Source: DATNNN01 sp035601815 (lineage in GTDB: Bacteria > Pseudomonadota > Alphaproteobacteria > Rhizobiales > Xanthobacteraceae). From it: a stretch of 10,838 nucleotides of DNA. Under the pieces are notes generated by a model. It did no database searches. It was not told the origin of the DNA and saw only the letters and a program-made list of their open reading frames with translations. Where the stretch lies: the NCBI GenBank assembly GCA_035601815.1, contig DATNNN010000269.1, positions 1 to 10,838 of the forward strand, read 5' to 3'. Each line of letters starts with the position of its first letter. Position 1 is the stretch's first letter. The translations under genes were made by a program, and so were the position numbers. Shown here piece by piece: positions 1 to 5,919 of this stretch.

Positions 1-572
1 GCGCCACGCTGGTGCCGGCCGACATGCGCGATTTCGCGGCCTTCGATCGCCTAGGGGCGAGCCTCGCCGAGCGCTACGGCCGCCTCGACGTACTGGTCGG
101 CAACGCCGGCCAGCTCGGCACGCTCACGCCGCTGCCGCACATCGAGCCCAAGGAGTGGGACGAAGTGATGGCGGTGAACGTCACCGCCAACTGGCGGCTG
201 ATCCGCTCGCTCGATCCGCTGCTGCGCGCGGCCGAGGCGGGGCGCGCCGTGTTCGTCACTTCAAGCATCACCTACAAGGCGCGCGCCTACTGGGGGACGT
301 ACGCGGTCTCCAAGATCGCGCTCGAGTTGCTGGCGCGCACCTACGCGGCGGAGACCGCCGAGACCAAGGTCAAGGTCAACCTCTTCAATCCCGGCCCCAT
401 CCGCACCCGCATGCGCGCCAAGGCAATGCCGGGCGAGGACCCGATGACGCTCGACACCCCCGAGCAGGCGGCGGAAAAGCTGATCGAGCTCTGCCTGCCC
501 GCCTGCGCCGTCAGCGGAATGCTCTACGACTACCCGCAGAAGAAATTCTTGCAGTTTCAGCCGCCGGCCTGA
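1..572 (+). CDS. SDR family NAD(P)-dependent oxidoreductase, 5'-truncated by the window edge
   Basis: The C-terminal part of a short-chain dehydrogenase/reductase. The frame is open from base 3, so the N-terminal Rossmann strand and its glycine-rich TGxxxGxG cofactor loop lie outside the window. A GTG at base 12 is not the true start. Counting from that GTG, the family's NAG motif is at residues 31-33, the structural Asn in AVNV at 56, the catalytic Ser in VTSS at 84-85, and the YxxxK pair at Tyr97/Lys101. An NPGPIRT segment follows at 126-132, which in SDRs packs against the cofactor. All active-site residues visible are intact. The substrate cannot be inferred; overall it resembles the YciK-like SDRs of alphaproteobacteria. 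It is the only plus-strand gene here. Its last 16 bp, including the TGA, overlap the end of the opposing MFS gene. Confidence 0.93.
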   Translation, partial: ATLVPADMRDFAAFDRLGASLAERYGRLDVLVGNAGQLGTLTPLPHIEPKEWDEVMAVNVTANWRLIRSLDPLLRAAEAGRAVFVTSSITYKARAYWGTYAVSKIALELLARTYAAETAETKVKVNLFNPGPIRTRMRAKAMPGEDPMTLDTPEQAAEKLIELCLPACAVSGMLYDYPQKKFLQFQPPA

Positions 573-1798
573 CTTTCCCTGCCGGTGATGCGCCAGGCGA
601 GCGCCGCCGCGGCGAGATAAAGCGCCGCCGCCAAGAGGTACGCGGCGCCGGGAAGCTGCCAGTCGCGGCCGACACCGATGAAATAGGCGAACGTGAAGGT
701 GAAGATGGTCGGGCCTACGAGCTGGGCGATGCCGACCACGCTGCCGTTCGCCCCTTGCAATTGCCCTTGCCGGTTCGGGCTGACGCGCGACGTCATCAGC
801 GCCTGAATCGCGGGACCGGTAAGCCCGGACAGCGTGGCGAGCGGAATGCTCGCCCAAGCCAAGAACGGCGTGTTCGCCAGTCCCATAACCGCGAGGCCGC
901 CCGCGCCCAGCACGAAGCCCAAGAGCAGCATGTTGCGTTCGCCGATGCGCGGCACGAGGAAGCGCACGAGGCCCACCTGCACCGCCATGAGGCAAACGCC
1001 GTAGGCGCCGAGCGCGATGCCGACGGTGCCCGTGTCCCAGCCGAAACGGTAGCCGGTATAAAGCACGAACGTACTGGGCAGCACGACGAAGCCGAGGCTG
1101 GCGATGAAGTTCACCACGGCGAGGCCGCTGAGCTCGCGGTCGGAGCGCAGGAGATGCAGCGAGCCGATGGGATTGGCGCGGCGCCAGGAGAACGGCGAGC
1201 GCTGATCGGCCGGCAGCGACTCGGGTAAAATCAATAGGCCGTACAGGCCGTTGCAGATGCTGAGCGCGGCCGCGGCCCAGAACGGCAGATGCGGGTCGAA
1301 GGTGGCGAGCACGCCGCCGAGCGCCGGCCCGAGCACGAAGCCGATGCCGATCGCACCGCCGAGTACGCCGAAGCGCGCCGCCCGCTCGGCCGGCGGCGTC
1401 ACATCGGCGATGTAGGCGAAGGCCGCCCCGATCGAGGCGGCGCAGACGCCGGAGATGGTGCGGCCGAGGAGCAGCCACCACAGCGATGGCGCCAGCGCCA
1501 TCACGATGTAGTCGACGCCGAGGCCGAAGTTCGAGATGAGGATGATCGGCCGCCGCCCGAAGCGGTCAGAGAGCGCGCCGTGCACTGGCGTGAACAGGAA
1601 CTGCATCAGCGCCCACACCGTGCCGAACACGCCGAAGATTTCGGCGGCGCGGGCGGTGTCGCCGCCCATGAAGTCCTCGACCAGCTTCGGCAGCGCCGGG
1701 ATGATGATGCCGATGGACAGCATGTCGAGGACGAGCGTGATGAAGATAAACACCAGCGCCGGGCGCGCCGCCGGCGGGGAGGCTTCTGCGGCGCTCAC
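557..1798 (-). CDS. MFS transporter, TetA/TCR-like 12-helix drug:proton antiporter family
   Basis: A 413-residue inner-membrane protein with about 12 hydrophobic segments, the usual size for 12-helix MFS exporters. TM1 carries a TetA-like pattern with an Asp at residue 25 followed by SIGIIIPALP. The MFS motif A, GALSDRFGRRP, is at 74-84 in the loop after TM2. The antiporter motif C, GIGFVLGPALGG, is at 151-162 in TM5. An LPES sequence follows TM6 (191-194), as in TetA relatives. These motifs support proton-driven export, but the substrate is unknown and tetracycline resistance should not be assumed. Translation starts at a GTG that overlaps the der stop codon as GTGA, with a possible AGAGG ribosome binding site about 9 nt upstream, so it is probably translationally coupled to der. 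The 3' end overlaps the convergent SDR gene by 16 bp. Confidence 0.93.
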   Translation of the reverse strand: MSAAEASPPAARPALVFIFITLVLDMLSIGIIIPALPKLVEDFMGGDTARAAEIFGVFGTVWALMQFLFTPVHGALSDRFGRRPIILISNFGLGVDYIVMALAPSLWWLLLGRTISGVCAASIGAAFAYIADVTPPAERAARFGVLGGAIGIGFVLGPALGGVLATFDPHLPFWAAAALSICNGLYGLLILPESLPADQRSPFSWRRANPIGSLHLLRSDRELSGLAVVNFIASLGFVVLPSTFVLYTGYRFGWDTGTVGIALGAYGVCLMAVQVGLVRFLVPRIGERNMLLLGFVLGAGGLAVMGLANTPFLAWASIPLATLSGLTGPAIQALMTSRVSPNRQGQLQGANGSVVGIAQLVGPTIFTFTFAYFIGVGRDWQLPGAAYLLAAALYLAAAALAWRITGRESQAGG

Positions 1799-3144
1799 CG
1801 TTTCCGCCTCTTGCGCCCGGCGAACGGATTCTCCGTTTCGCGGAGCATCAGGCGAACGGGCACGCCCGGCAGATCGAAGCGCTCGCGCAGGCCGTTCACG
1901 AGGTAGCGGGTGTAGGACTCCGGCAGCTCCCCGGTGCGGGTGCCGAACAACACGAAGCTCGGCGGCCGCGCCTTGGCCTGGGTCATGTAGCGCAGCTTAA
2001 TCGGCCGGCCGGCCGCCGCGGGCGGGGCGAAGCTTTCGGTCGCGGCCGAAAGAAAGCGGTTGAGCCCCGCGGTCGGCACCCGACGCTCCCACACGGCGCG
2101 GATCTCCACCACCGCGTCCATGAGCCGGTCGAGGCCTTCGCCAGCAAGGCCGGAGACCGTCACCACCGGCATGCCCTTCAACTGCGGCAGCCAGTGGTCG
2201 GCCTCACCGCGCAGCCGCTTGACGTCGCCGCCCTTCGGCGTCTGCAAGTCCCACTTGTTGACCCCGAGGACCAGTGCCCGCCCCTCCTCGGCGACGAGGC
2301 TCGCGATGCGCAAGTCCTGCTCCTCGAAGGGCTGACCCGCGTCCACCAGCAGCACCACCACCTCGGCGAAGCGGATGGCGTTCAGCGCGTCGGCGACGGA
2401 AAGCTTCTCGACCTTGTCGACGACGCGCGAGCGGCGGCGAATGCCGGCGGTGTCGTAGATCTCGAACCTGCGTCCCTTGCGCGCGAACGGCACGGCGATC
2501 GCGTCGCGGGTGATGCCCGCCTCGGGCCCCGTGATCAGGCGCTCTTCGCCGATCAGCCGGTTGATGAGGGTCGATTTCCCCACGTTCGGGCGGCCCACGA
2601 TGGCGACGCGGATCGGCCGCTCCTCGTCGGCTCCGTCCGCCTCCTCCGCGGTTTCGGGCAGCGCCTCGGCGATGGCGTCGCGCAGATCGCTCAGGCCGTC
2701 GCCGTGCTCGGCGGAAACCGGAAGCGGATCGCCGAGACCGAGCTCGTAGGCCTCCCGCGCCCGTTCGTCGGCGAGGCGCCCTTCGCTCTTATTGGCGACT
2801 ACGATCACGGGCTTGGCGTGCTTGCGCAAGAGATCGGCAAAGCTGCGGTCGAGCGGCGTGACGCCAGCGCGCGCGTCCATGAGAAAAAGGACGGCGCCAG
2901 CCTGCTCGATCGCGGTCTCCGTCTGCGCCCGGGTGCGCGCGGAGAGCTTGGCGCCCCCCTCCTCGAAGCCGGCGGTGTCGATCAGGCGGAAGGTCAAATC
3001 GCCGAGGCGCGCGTCGGCCTCGCGCCGGTCGCGGGTGACGCCGGGCTCATTGTCGACCAGCGCCGTGCGCCGCCCGACGAGGCGGTTGAAGAGCGTCGAC
3101 TTGCCGACGTTGGGCCTTCCGACGATGGCGACGATCGGGCGCAT
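1795..3144 (-). CDS. der: Ribosome biogenesis GTPase Der (EngA)
   Basis: Der is a cytoplasmic double-GTPase that acts in maturation of the 50S ribosomal subunit. This 449-residue copy has the full architecture. The first G domain has P-loop GRPNVGKS at 9-16, DTAG at 56-59, NKSE at 118-121 (Glu in the last G4 position, tolerated in this family) and SAE at 144-146. An acidic linker at about 162-176 follows. The second G domain has GRPNVGKS at 184-191, DTAG at 231-234 and NKWD at 296-299. A C-terminal KH-like domain (about 355-449) ends in a basic GRKRRKR tail. The ATG start gives the canonical MRPIVAIVGRPNVGKS N terminus. The 36-bp gap upstream shows no strong Shine-Dalgarno sequence, so it is likely read with the preceding lipoprotein and YfgM-like genes. 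Its TGA overlaps the next gene's GTG. Confidence 0.98.
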   Translation of the reverse strand: MRPIVAIVGRPNVGKSTLFNRLVGRRTALVDNEPGVTRDRREADARLGDLTFRLIDTAGFEEGGAKLSARTRAQTETAIEQAGAVLFLMDARAGVTPLDRSFADLLRKHAKPVIVVANKSEGRLADERAREAYELGLGDPLPVSAEHGDGLSDLRDAIAEALPETAEEADGADEERPIRVAIVGRPNVGKSTLINRLIGEERLITGPEAGITRDAIAVPFARKGRRFEIYDTAGIRRRSRVVDKVEKLSVADALNAIRFAEVVVLLVDAGQPFEEQDLRIASLVAEEGRALVLGVNKWDLQTPKGGDVKRLRGEADHWLPQLKGMPVVTVSGLAGEGLDRLMDAVVEIRAVWERRVPTAGLNRFLSAATESFAPPAAAGRPIKLRYMTQAKARPPSFVLFGTRTGELPESYTRYLVNGLRERFDLPGVPVRLMLRETENPFAGRKRRKR

Positions 3145-3180
3145 CGCGCGGCACCATAGCTTGAAACGCGCGGGCGGGGA

Positions 3181-3585
3181 TTAGCGGACGGGACGGTTCT
3201 CCGCCCACGGATCGTCGCTGGGCGGCTTCGGGCGGGCGTCGGACCAGGGATCGTCACCTGCCGCATTCGGCGCCGGTCGCTGCACCGCGCGGGCGGGCCG
3301 CGCCGCCTGGCGCGAGTTCTGCGGGGTTTCGACCTGCTGCTCCGGCTGCGGCGGTGGCACGGCGGAGAGCGGAATGTTGGAGTTGGTCGGCTGCGGCGGC
3401 GGCTGATTGTATTCGATGCCGGGCACGCCGCCGGGGAACACCGGCTTGCGGTCACCCTCGAGCGGCTTCTTCTTGGTGTCGAGCGGATTGTTCTCCGCCA
3501 GATAATCGATCACGTCGCAGGCCGCCACACTGAAGGCGAGCGGCAGCGCGACGAGGACGATGCGGACGAGCGGGCGAAGAAACAT
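3181..3585 (-). CDS. Small proline-rich lipoprotein of unknown function
   Basis: A 134-residue protein I do not recognise as a named family. The N terminus is a lipoprotein signal: basic start, hydrophobic stretch to residue 20, lipobox VAAC with Cys23 as the lipidated residue. Asp24 at mature position +2 would mean inner-membrane retention under the E. coli Lol rule, though this rule may not hold in alphaproteobacteria. The mature part is low-complexity and probably disordered, rich in Pro, Gln, Arg and Asn (about 60-110). It ends with two spaced copies of DDPW (111-114 and 124-127), each followed by a short acidic/Asn stretch and ArgPro. The segment KKPLEGDRKPVFPGG (39-53) recalls the linker after the lipid anchor in BamB-type lipoproteins. 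The ATG is well supported by AGGGGA 5 nt upstream, which overlaps the TAG of the preceding gene. It probably belongs to the yfgM-der transcript. Confidence 0.82.
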   Translation of the reverse strand: MFLRPLVRIVLVALPLAFSVAACDVIDYLAENNPLDTKKKPLEGDRKPVFPGGVPGIEYNQPPPQPTNSNIPLSAVPPPQPEQQVETPQNSRQAARPARAVQRPAPNAAGDDPWSDARPKPPSDDPWAENRPVR

Positions 3586-3594
3586 TAGATTCCC

Positions 3595-4269
3595 CTATTG
3601 CGTCGCCGGCGCTTGCACCACGGACGGACCGCCGCCCATGAGCGCGAGCAGGAGCTGGGCGCGGTTGCGGGCGAGCGGTGGCGTCTCCGGGTCGAGCATG
3701 ATCTCGAACACGAGCTTGCGCGCGGCGTCGAGCTCGCCGGCCTTGAAGCGGGCAAGCGCCAGGAGCTCGCGGGCCGAGTGGCGGAAGGTGGAATCGCGCG
3801 CCATAAGCGGCTCGAGACGGGCCGCGATCTCCGACGCGGCTGCCACGTCGACGAGCAGCATGGCGGCGCGCAGCCGTGCCGCGTCGCGCATGGCTTGATC
3901 GAGCGAGCGGTCGTCGGCGAGCGCGTCAAAGGCGGCGGCGCCGGCCTTCGGATCGGTGCGGCCGGCCTCTGCCGCCTGGCCGAAACCGGCGAGCGCGCGA
4001 TAGCCGCGCGGTGCCTCGCGGGCGATCTTGGCGAAGGCTTCCTCGGCCTCGCGCGCCTTGCCGTCGCCCATGAGGCGCAACGCCTCCTCGAAGGAGGTGC
4101 CGACCTTGGCGCTCTCGCGCGCCTCGTACCACTCGTAGCCGCGCCATGCGGCGACCGCGAGCACGAGGGCTACGGCCGCGAGCACGATCCAGGCGCCGTA
4201 ATCGCGCCAGATGCGGATCAGGCGCTCGCGCCTCAGTTCCTCGTCGACTTCGCGGATGATGTCGGACAT
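3595..4269 (-). CDS. YfgM-like TPR membrane protein (tetratricopeptide, TPR_21 type)
   Basis: A 224-residue, single-pass inner-membrane protein. The N-terminal cytoplasmic segment is charged (IIREVDEELRRERL, 4-17). One transmembrane helix follows at about 25-43, then an Ala/Glu/Arg-rich helical periplasmic domain with TPR-like helix pairs to residue 210. This matches the YfgM family; E. coli YfgM associates with the SecYEG translocon and periplasmic chaperones, so a role in envelope protein biogenesis is likely but not proven here. In many proteobacteria the family sits just upstream of bamB and der. Here only a small lipoprotein gene separates it from der. The ATG has a GGAA 5 nt upstream. 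A good sigma70-like promoter precedes it in the 87-bp gap, marking it as the probable first gene of the yfgM-lipoprotein-der-MFS unit. Confidence 0.88.
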   Translation of the reverse strand: MSDIIREVDEELRRERLIRIWRDYGAWIVLAAVALVLAVAAWRGYEWYEARESAKVGTSFEEALRLMGDGKAREAEEAFAKIAREAPRGYRALAGFGQAAEAGRTDPKAGAAAFDALADDRSLDQAMRDAARLRAAMLLVDVAAASEIAARLEPLMARDSTFRHSARELLALARFKAGELDAARKLVFEIMLDPETPPLARNRAQLLLALMGGGPSVVQAPATQ

Positions 4270-4313
4270 GAAATTCCGGGTTGGCGCGGCCAGTCGGGCC
4301 CGCGCGGGACTAA

Positions 4314-4342
4314 GATATAGAGTTGTGGACTTATCGTGGCAA
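4314..4342 (-). promoter_or_regulatory. Putative sigma70-type promoter for the yfgM-der unit
   Basis: On the minus strand, TTGCCA (4337-4342) and TATATC (4314-4319) are separated by exactly 17 bp (4320-4336). The -35 matches TTGACA at 5 of 6 positions and the -10 matches TATAAT at 4 of 6, with the first four bases perfect. It is the most AT-rich patch in the gap between panB and the YfgM-like gene. Transcription from it would begin near 4307, inside a GC-rich leader of about 38 nt that contains the perfect palindrome CCCGCGCGGG (4299-4308). Read by eye from consensus only. Confidence 0.55.
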
Positions 4343-4356
4343 ACGCCCGTCAGGCC

Positions 4357-5178
4357 TTACTTTTTCAGCGCATAAACGTGCTCAGGCCCGGGGAAACGGC
4401 GGCCGCGCACCTCTTCGGCGTAGGCTTTGATCGCCGATTCGATGCCGCCGGCGAGGTCGCCGTAACGCTTGACGAATTTCGGCACCCGCGGCGACAGGCC
4501 CAGCATGTCCTCGAGCACGAGGATCTGCCCGTCGCAGGCGGGCGAGGCGCCAATGCCGATGGTGGGGATGGAAACCTCGCCGGTGATCTTGCGGGCGAGC
4601 GGCTCGGCCACCGCCTCGATCACGAGCGCGAAGGCGCCGGCGTCGGCGACGGCGCGGGCATCGTCGAGGAACGGCCCCCACTCCTTCTCGTCGCGGCCGC
4701 GCGCGCGAAAGGAGCCGAGCGCATGGATCGACTGCGGCGTGAGACCGACGTGACCGATCACCGGCACGCCGCGCTCGACGAGAAAACGAATGGTCGCGGC
4801 CATGTGCACGCCGCCCTCGAGCTTGATCGCACCGCAATGGGTTTCTTTCAGCACGCGCGCGGCGGAGCGGAACGCCTGCTGCGGGCTCTCCTCGTAGGAG
4901 CCGAACGGCATGTCGACCACGACCAGCGCCCGGCGCGAGCCGCGCATCACGGCGCGGCCCTGCAGGATCATCATGTCGAGCGTCACCGGGACCGTGGTCT
5001 CGAGCCCGTGCATCACCATGCCGAGCGAATCGCCGACGAGGATCATGTCGACGTGGCTGTCGAGCAGCCGCGCGGTGTGGGCGTGATACGAGGTGAGCGC
5101 GACGATGGGCTCGCCGCCCTTGCGGGCGCGCAACTCCGGCGCCGTGATGCGCTTCTCGCCTTCGGAAACCTTACTCAT
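4357..5178 (-). CDS. panB: 3-methyl-2-oxobutanoate hydroxymethyltransferase (ketopantoate hydroxymethyltransferase)
   Basis: PanB transfers a hydroxymethyl group from 5,10-methylenetetrahydrofolate to alpha-ketoisovalerate, giving ketopantoate, the first committed step of pantothenate and CoA synthesis. It acts in the cytoplasm as a Mg2+-dependent (beta/alpha)8 barrel. The 273-residue length is typical (E. coli 264). Metal and substrate residues are in register with the E. coli enzyme: Asp50 in LVGDSLGM, Asp89 in VVDMPFGSY, Lys119 and Glu121 in IKLEGG, and the catalytic Glu188 in VIEAV. The start is the ATG at 5178, giving MSKVSEGEKR. A longer in-frame opening up to 5844 is a shadow of the gene upstream. 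The ATG overlaps the TGA of the NnrU-family gene as ATGA and has only a weak ribosome binding site, so translational coupling is likely. No panC or panD is seen nearby. Confidence 0.97.
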   Translation of the reverse strand: MSKVSEGEKRITAPELRARKGGEPIVALTSYHAHTARLLDSHVDMILVGDSLGMVMHGLETTVPVTLDMMILQGRAVMRGSRRALVVVDMPFGSYEESPQQAFRSAARVLKETHCGAIKLEGGVHMAATIRFLVERGVPVIGHVGLTPQSIHALGSFRARGRDEKEWGPFLDDARAVADAGAFALVIEAVAEPLARKITGEVSIPTIGIGASPACDGQILVLEDMLGLSPRVPKFVKRYGDLAGGIESAIKAYAEEVRGRRFPGPEHVYALKK

Positions 5179-5753
5179 CCAGGGATCACCGGTACGCCGA
5201 CCACGTAGGGGTGGAACAAGTAGCCGAGAACAAGGAAAAGCGCGAGCCCGCCCACGACCGCGACGACGTCGCCTTTCCAGCCCGCGGGCGCGGGTGGGAT
5301 GGGGGCGGCGCGCTCCTTGACGGTGATGCGGTCGTAGACGGCGTAAACCAGGAAGCCGCCGAACAGCACGACGCCGGCGAGATCGCCGTTGGCGAGAAGA
5401 TGGGCGAGCGCCCAGAGCTTCACGGCGGTGAGCATGGGGTGCTTCATGCGAGTGCGCAGATGGCTCGGCACGTAGGCAGCGACGATCAAAATCGCCGCGA
5501 TCGGCACGAGCACGAGCGCGATGTGCTTGGTCCACACCGGCGGATACCAGAGCTGGGCCGATCCCGTCGCGCGCCAGACGCCGAAGCCGTAGGCGATCAT
5601 GACGAGGCCCGCGAGCGAGACCAGCGAATAGAGCCCCTTGTAGGGCCCCTCGCCGATCCGCGCGATCAGGGCGGCGCGGCGTCCGCGCATGGTGGTGAAC
5701 ACGTGCGCGGCGAAGAAGACGACCATGCCGAGGATGAGAAGGACGGGACCCAT
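5175..5753 (-). CDS. NnrU family integral membrane protein
   Basis: A 192-residue protein with about five or six hydrophobic helices and little soluble domain, matching the NnrU family. Recognisable features are an N-terminal FFAAHVFTTM helix, the loop with GEGPYKGLYSLVSLAG, and the PSHLRTRMKHPML turn followed by AHLLANGDL and VLFGGF. NnrU was named from a gene needed for nitrite/nitric oxide reduction in Rhodobacter, but many members lie away from denitrification genes, and none are visible here. A His-containing helix core suggests a possible heme or quinone site, which is inference only. I chose the ATG at 5753 rather than an in-frame TTG at 5759, because the G-run ending at 5760 (TTCGGGGGG) lies 6 nt before the ATG but would abut the TTG. 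The stop overlaps the panB start by 4 bp, so the two form one unit. Confidence 0.88.
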   Translation of the reverse strand: MGPVLLILGMVVFFAAHVFTTMRGRRAALIARIGEGPYKGLYSLVSLAGLVMIAYGFGVWRATGSAQLWYPPVWTKHIALVLVPIAAILIVAAYVPSHLRTRMKHPMLTAVKLWALAHLLANGDLAGVVLFGGFLVYAVYDRITVKERAAPIPPAPAGWKGDVVAVVGGLALFLVLGYLFHPYVVGVPVIPG

Positions 5754-5777
5754 GGGCAACCCCCCGAAAGCGGGCGG

Positions 5778-5806
5778 AGTAGAGGCTATGCGGCGGGTGG
5801 AGGCAA
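5778..5806 (-). promoter_or_regulatory. Putative promoter for nnrU-panB
   Basis: On the minus strand, TTGCCT (5801-5806) and TCTACT (5778-5783) are separated by 17 bp. Each matches its sigma70 consensus at 4 of 6 positions. The predicted transcript would start near 5771, about 18 nt before the NnrU-family ATG, leaving room for the G-rich ribosome binding site. It lies on the nnrU side of the palindromic element. Consensus reading only. Confidence 0.3.
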
Positions 5807-5839
5807 GGAGGGCGATTTGGCGTTGCCGGGCTTTTTCCC

Positions 5840-5907
5840 GTCATCCTGAGGTGCGAGCGAAGCGAGCCTCGTAGGACGGCAACGCGAAGCGTCGAGCCTG
5901 GAATGAC
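5840..5907. repeat. Imperfect palindromic intergenic element, likely a dispersed repeat
   Basis: This 68-bp element fills most of the gap between the ends of guaA and its neighbour. Its outer arms are GTCATCC (5840-5846) and GGAATGAC (5900-5907), which are complementary apart from one extra base. Inside it are two copies of GCGAAGCG followed by AGCCT, directly at 5857-5869 and after a TCG insert at 5884-5899. The TCATCCTGAG...GCGAGCGAAGCGAGCC...GGAATGA style is familiar from short mosaic palindromes scattered through intergenic regions of rhizobial genomes. I see only this one copy in the window, so dispersal is inferred. It lies 13 bp past the guaA stop and could fold in the guaA 3' UTR, but no U-tract follows, so it is not a classical terminator. 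Confidence 0.6.
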
Positions 5908-5919
5908 AAAAGAGTCGCC

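Noticed and set aside
155..1228. Long plus-strand open frame of 357 residues over the SDR and MFS genes
   Set aside because: Arg/Gly/Ala-rich, no family features, and covers two well-supported genes in other frames; a typical GC-rich shadow.
557..1798. Calling the MFS gene a tetracycline resistance determinant
   Set aside because: It has TetA-like motifs, but these are shared by many exporters and no tetR-type regulator is adjacent.
2194..3159. Long plus-strand open frame opposite der
   Set aside because: Lies wholly antisense to der, which has all its GTPase motifs; low-complexity composition.
4343..4356. Terminator after panB (GCC...GGC followed by GTTT)
   Set aside because: The stem is only about 3 bp, too short to support a terminator call.
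4336..5208. Plus-strand open frame of 290 residues opposite panB
   Set aside because: Antisense to panB with His/Arg/Asp-rich shadow composition and no motifs.
5175..5753. Denitrification gene cluster suggested by the NnrU homologue
   Set aside because: No nitrite or nitric oxide reductase genes or regulators are in the window.
5754..5759. TTG start for the NnrU-family gene, two codons upstream of the ATG
   Set aside because: The G-rich ribosome binding site directly abuts the TTG, leaving no spacing; the ATG at 5753 has correct spacing.
5179..5844. Possible 222-residue N-terminal extension of PanB
   Set aside because: In frame but overlaps the NnrU-family gene, is Arg/His/Ala-rich, and PanB is full-length from the ATG at 5178.
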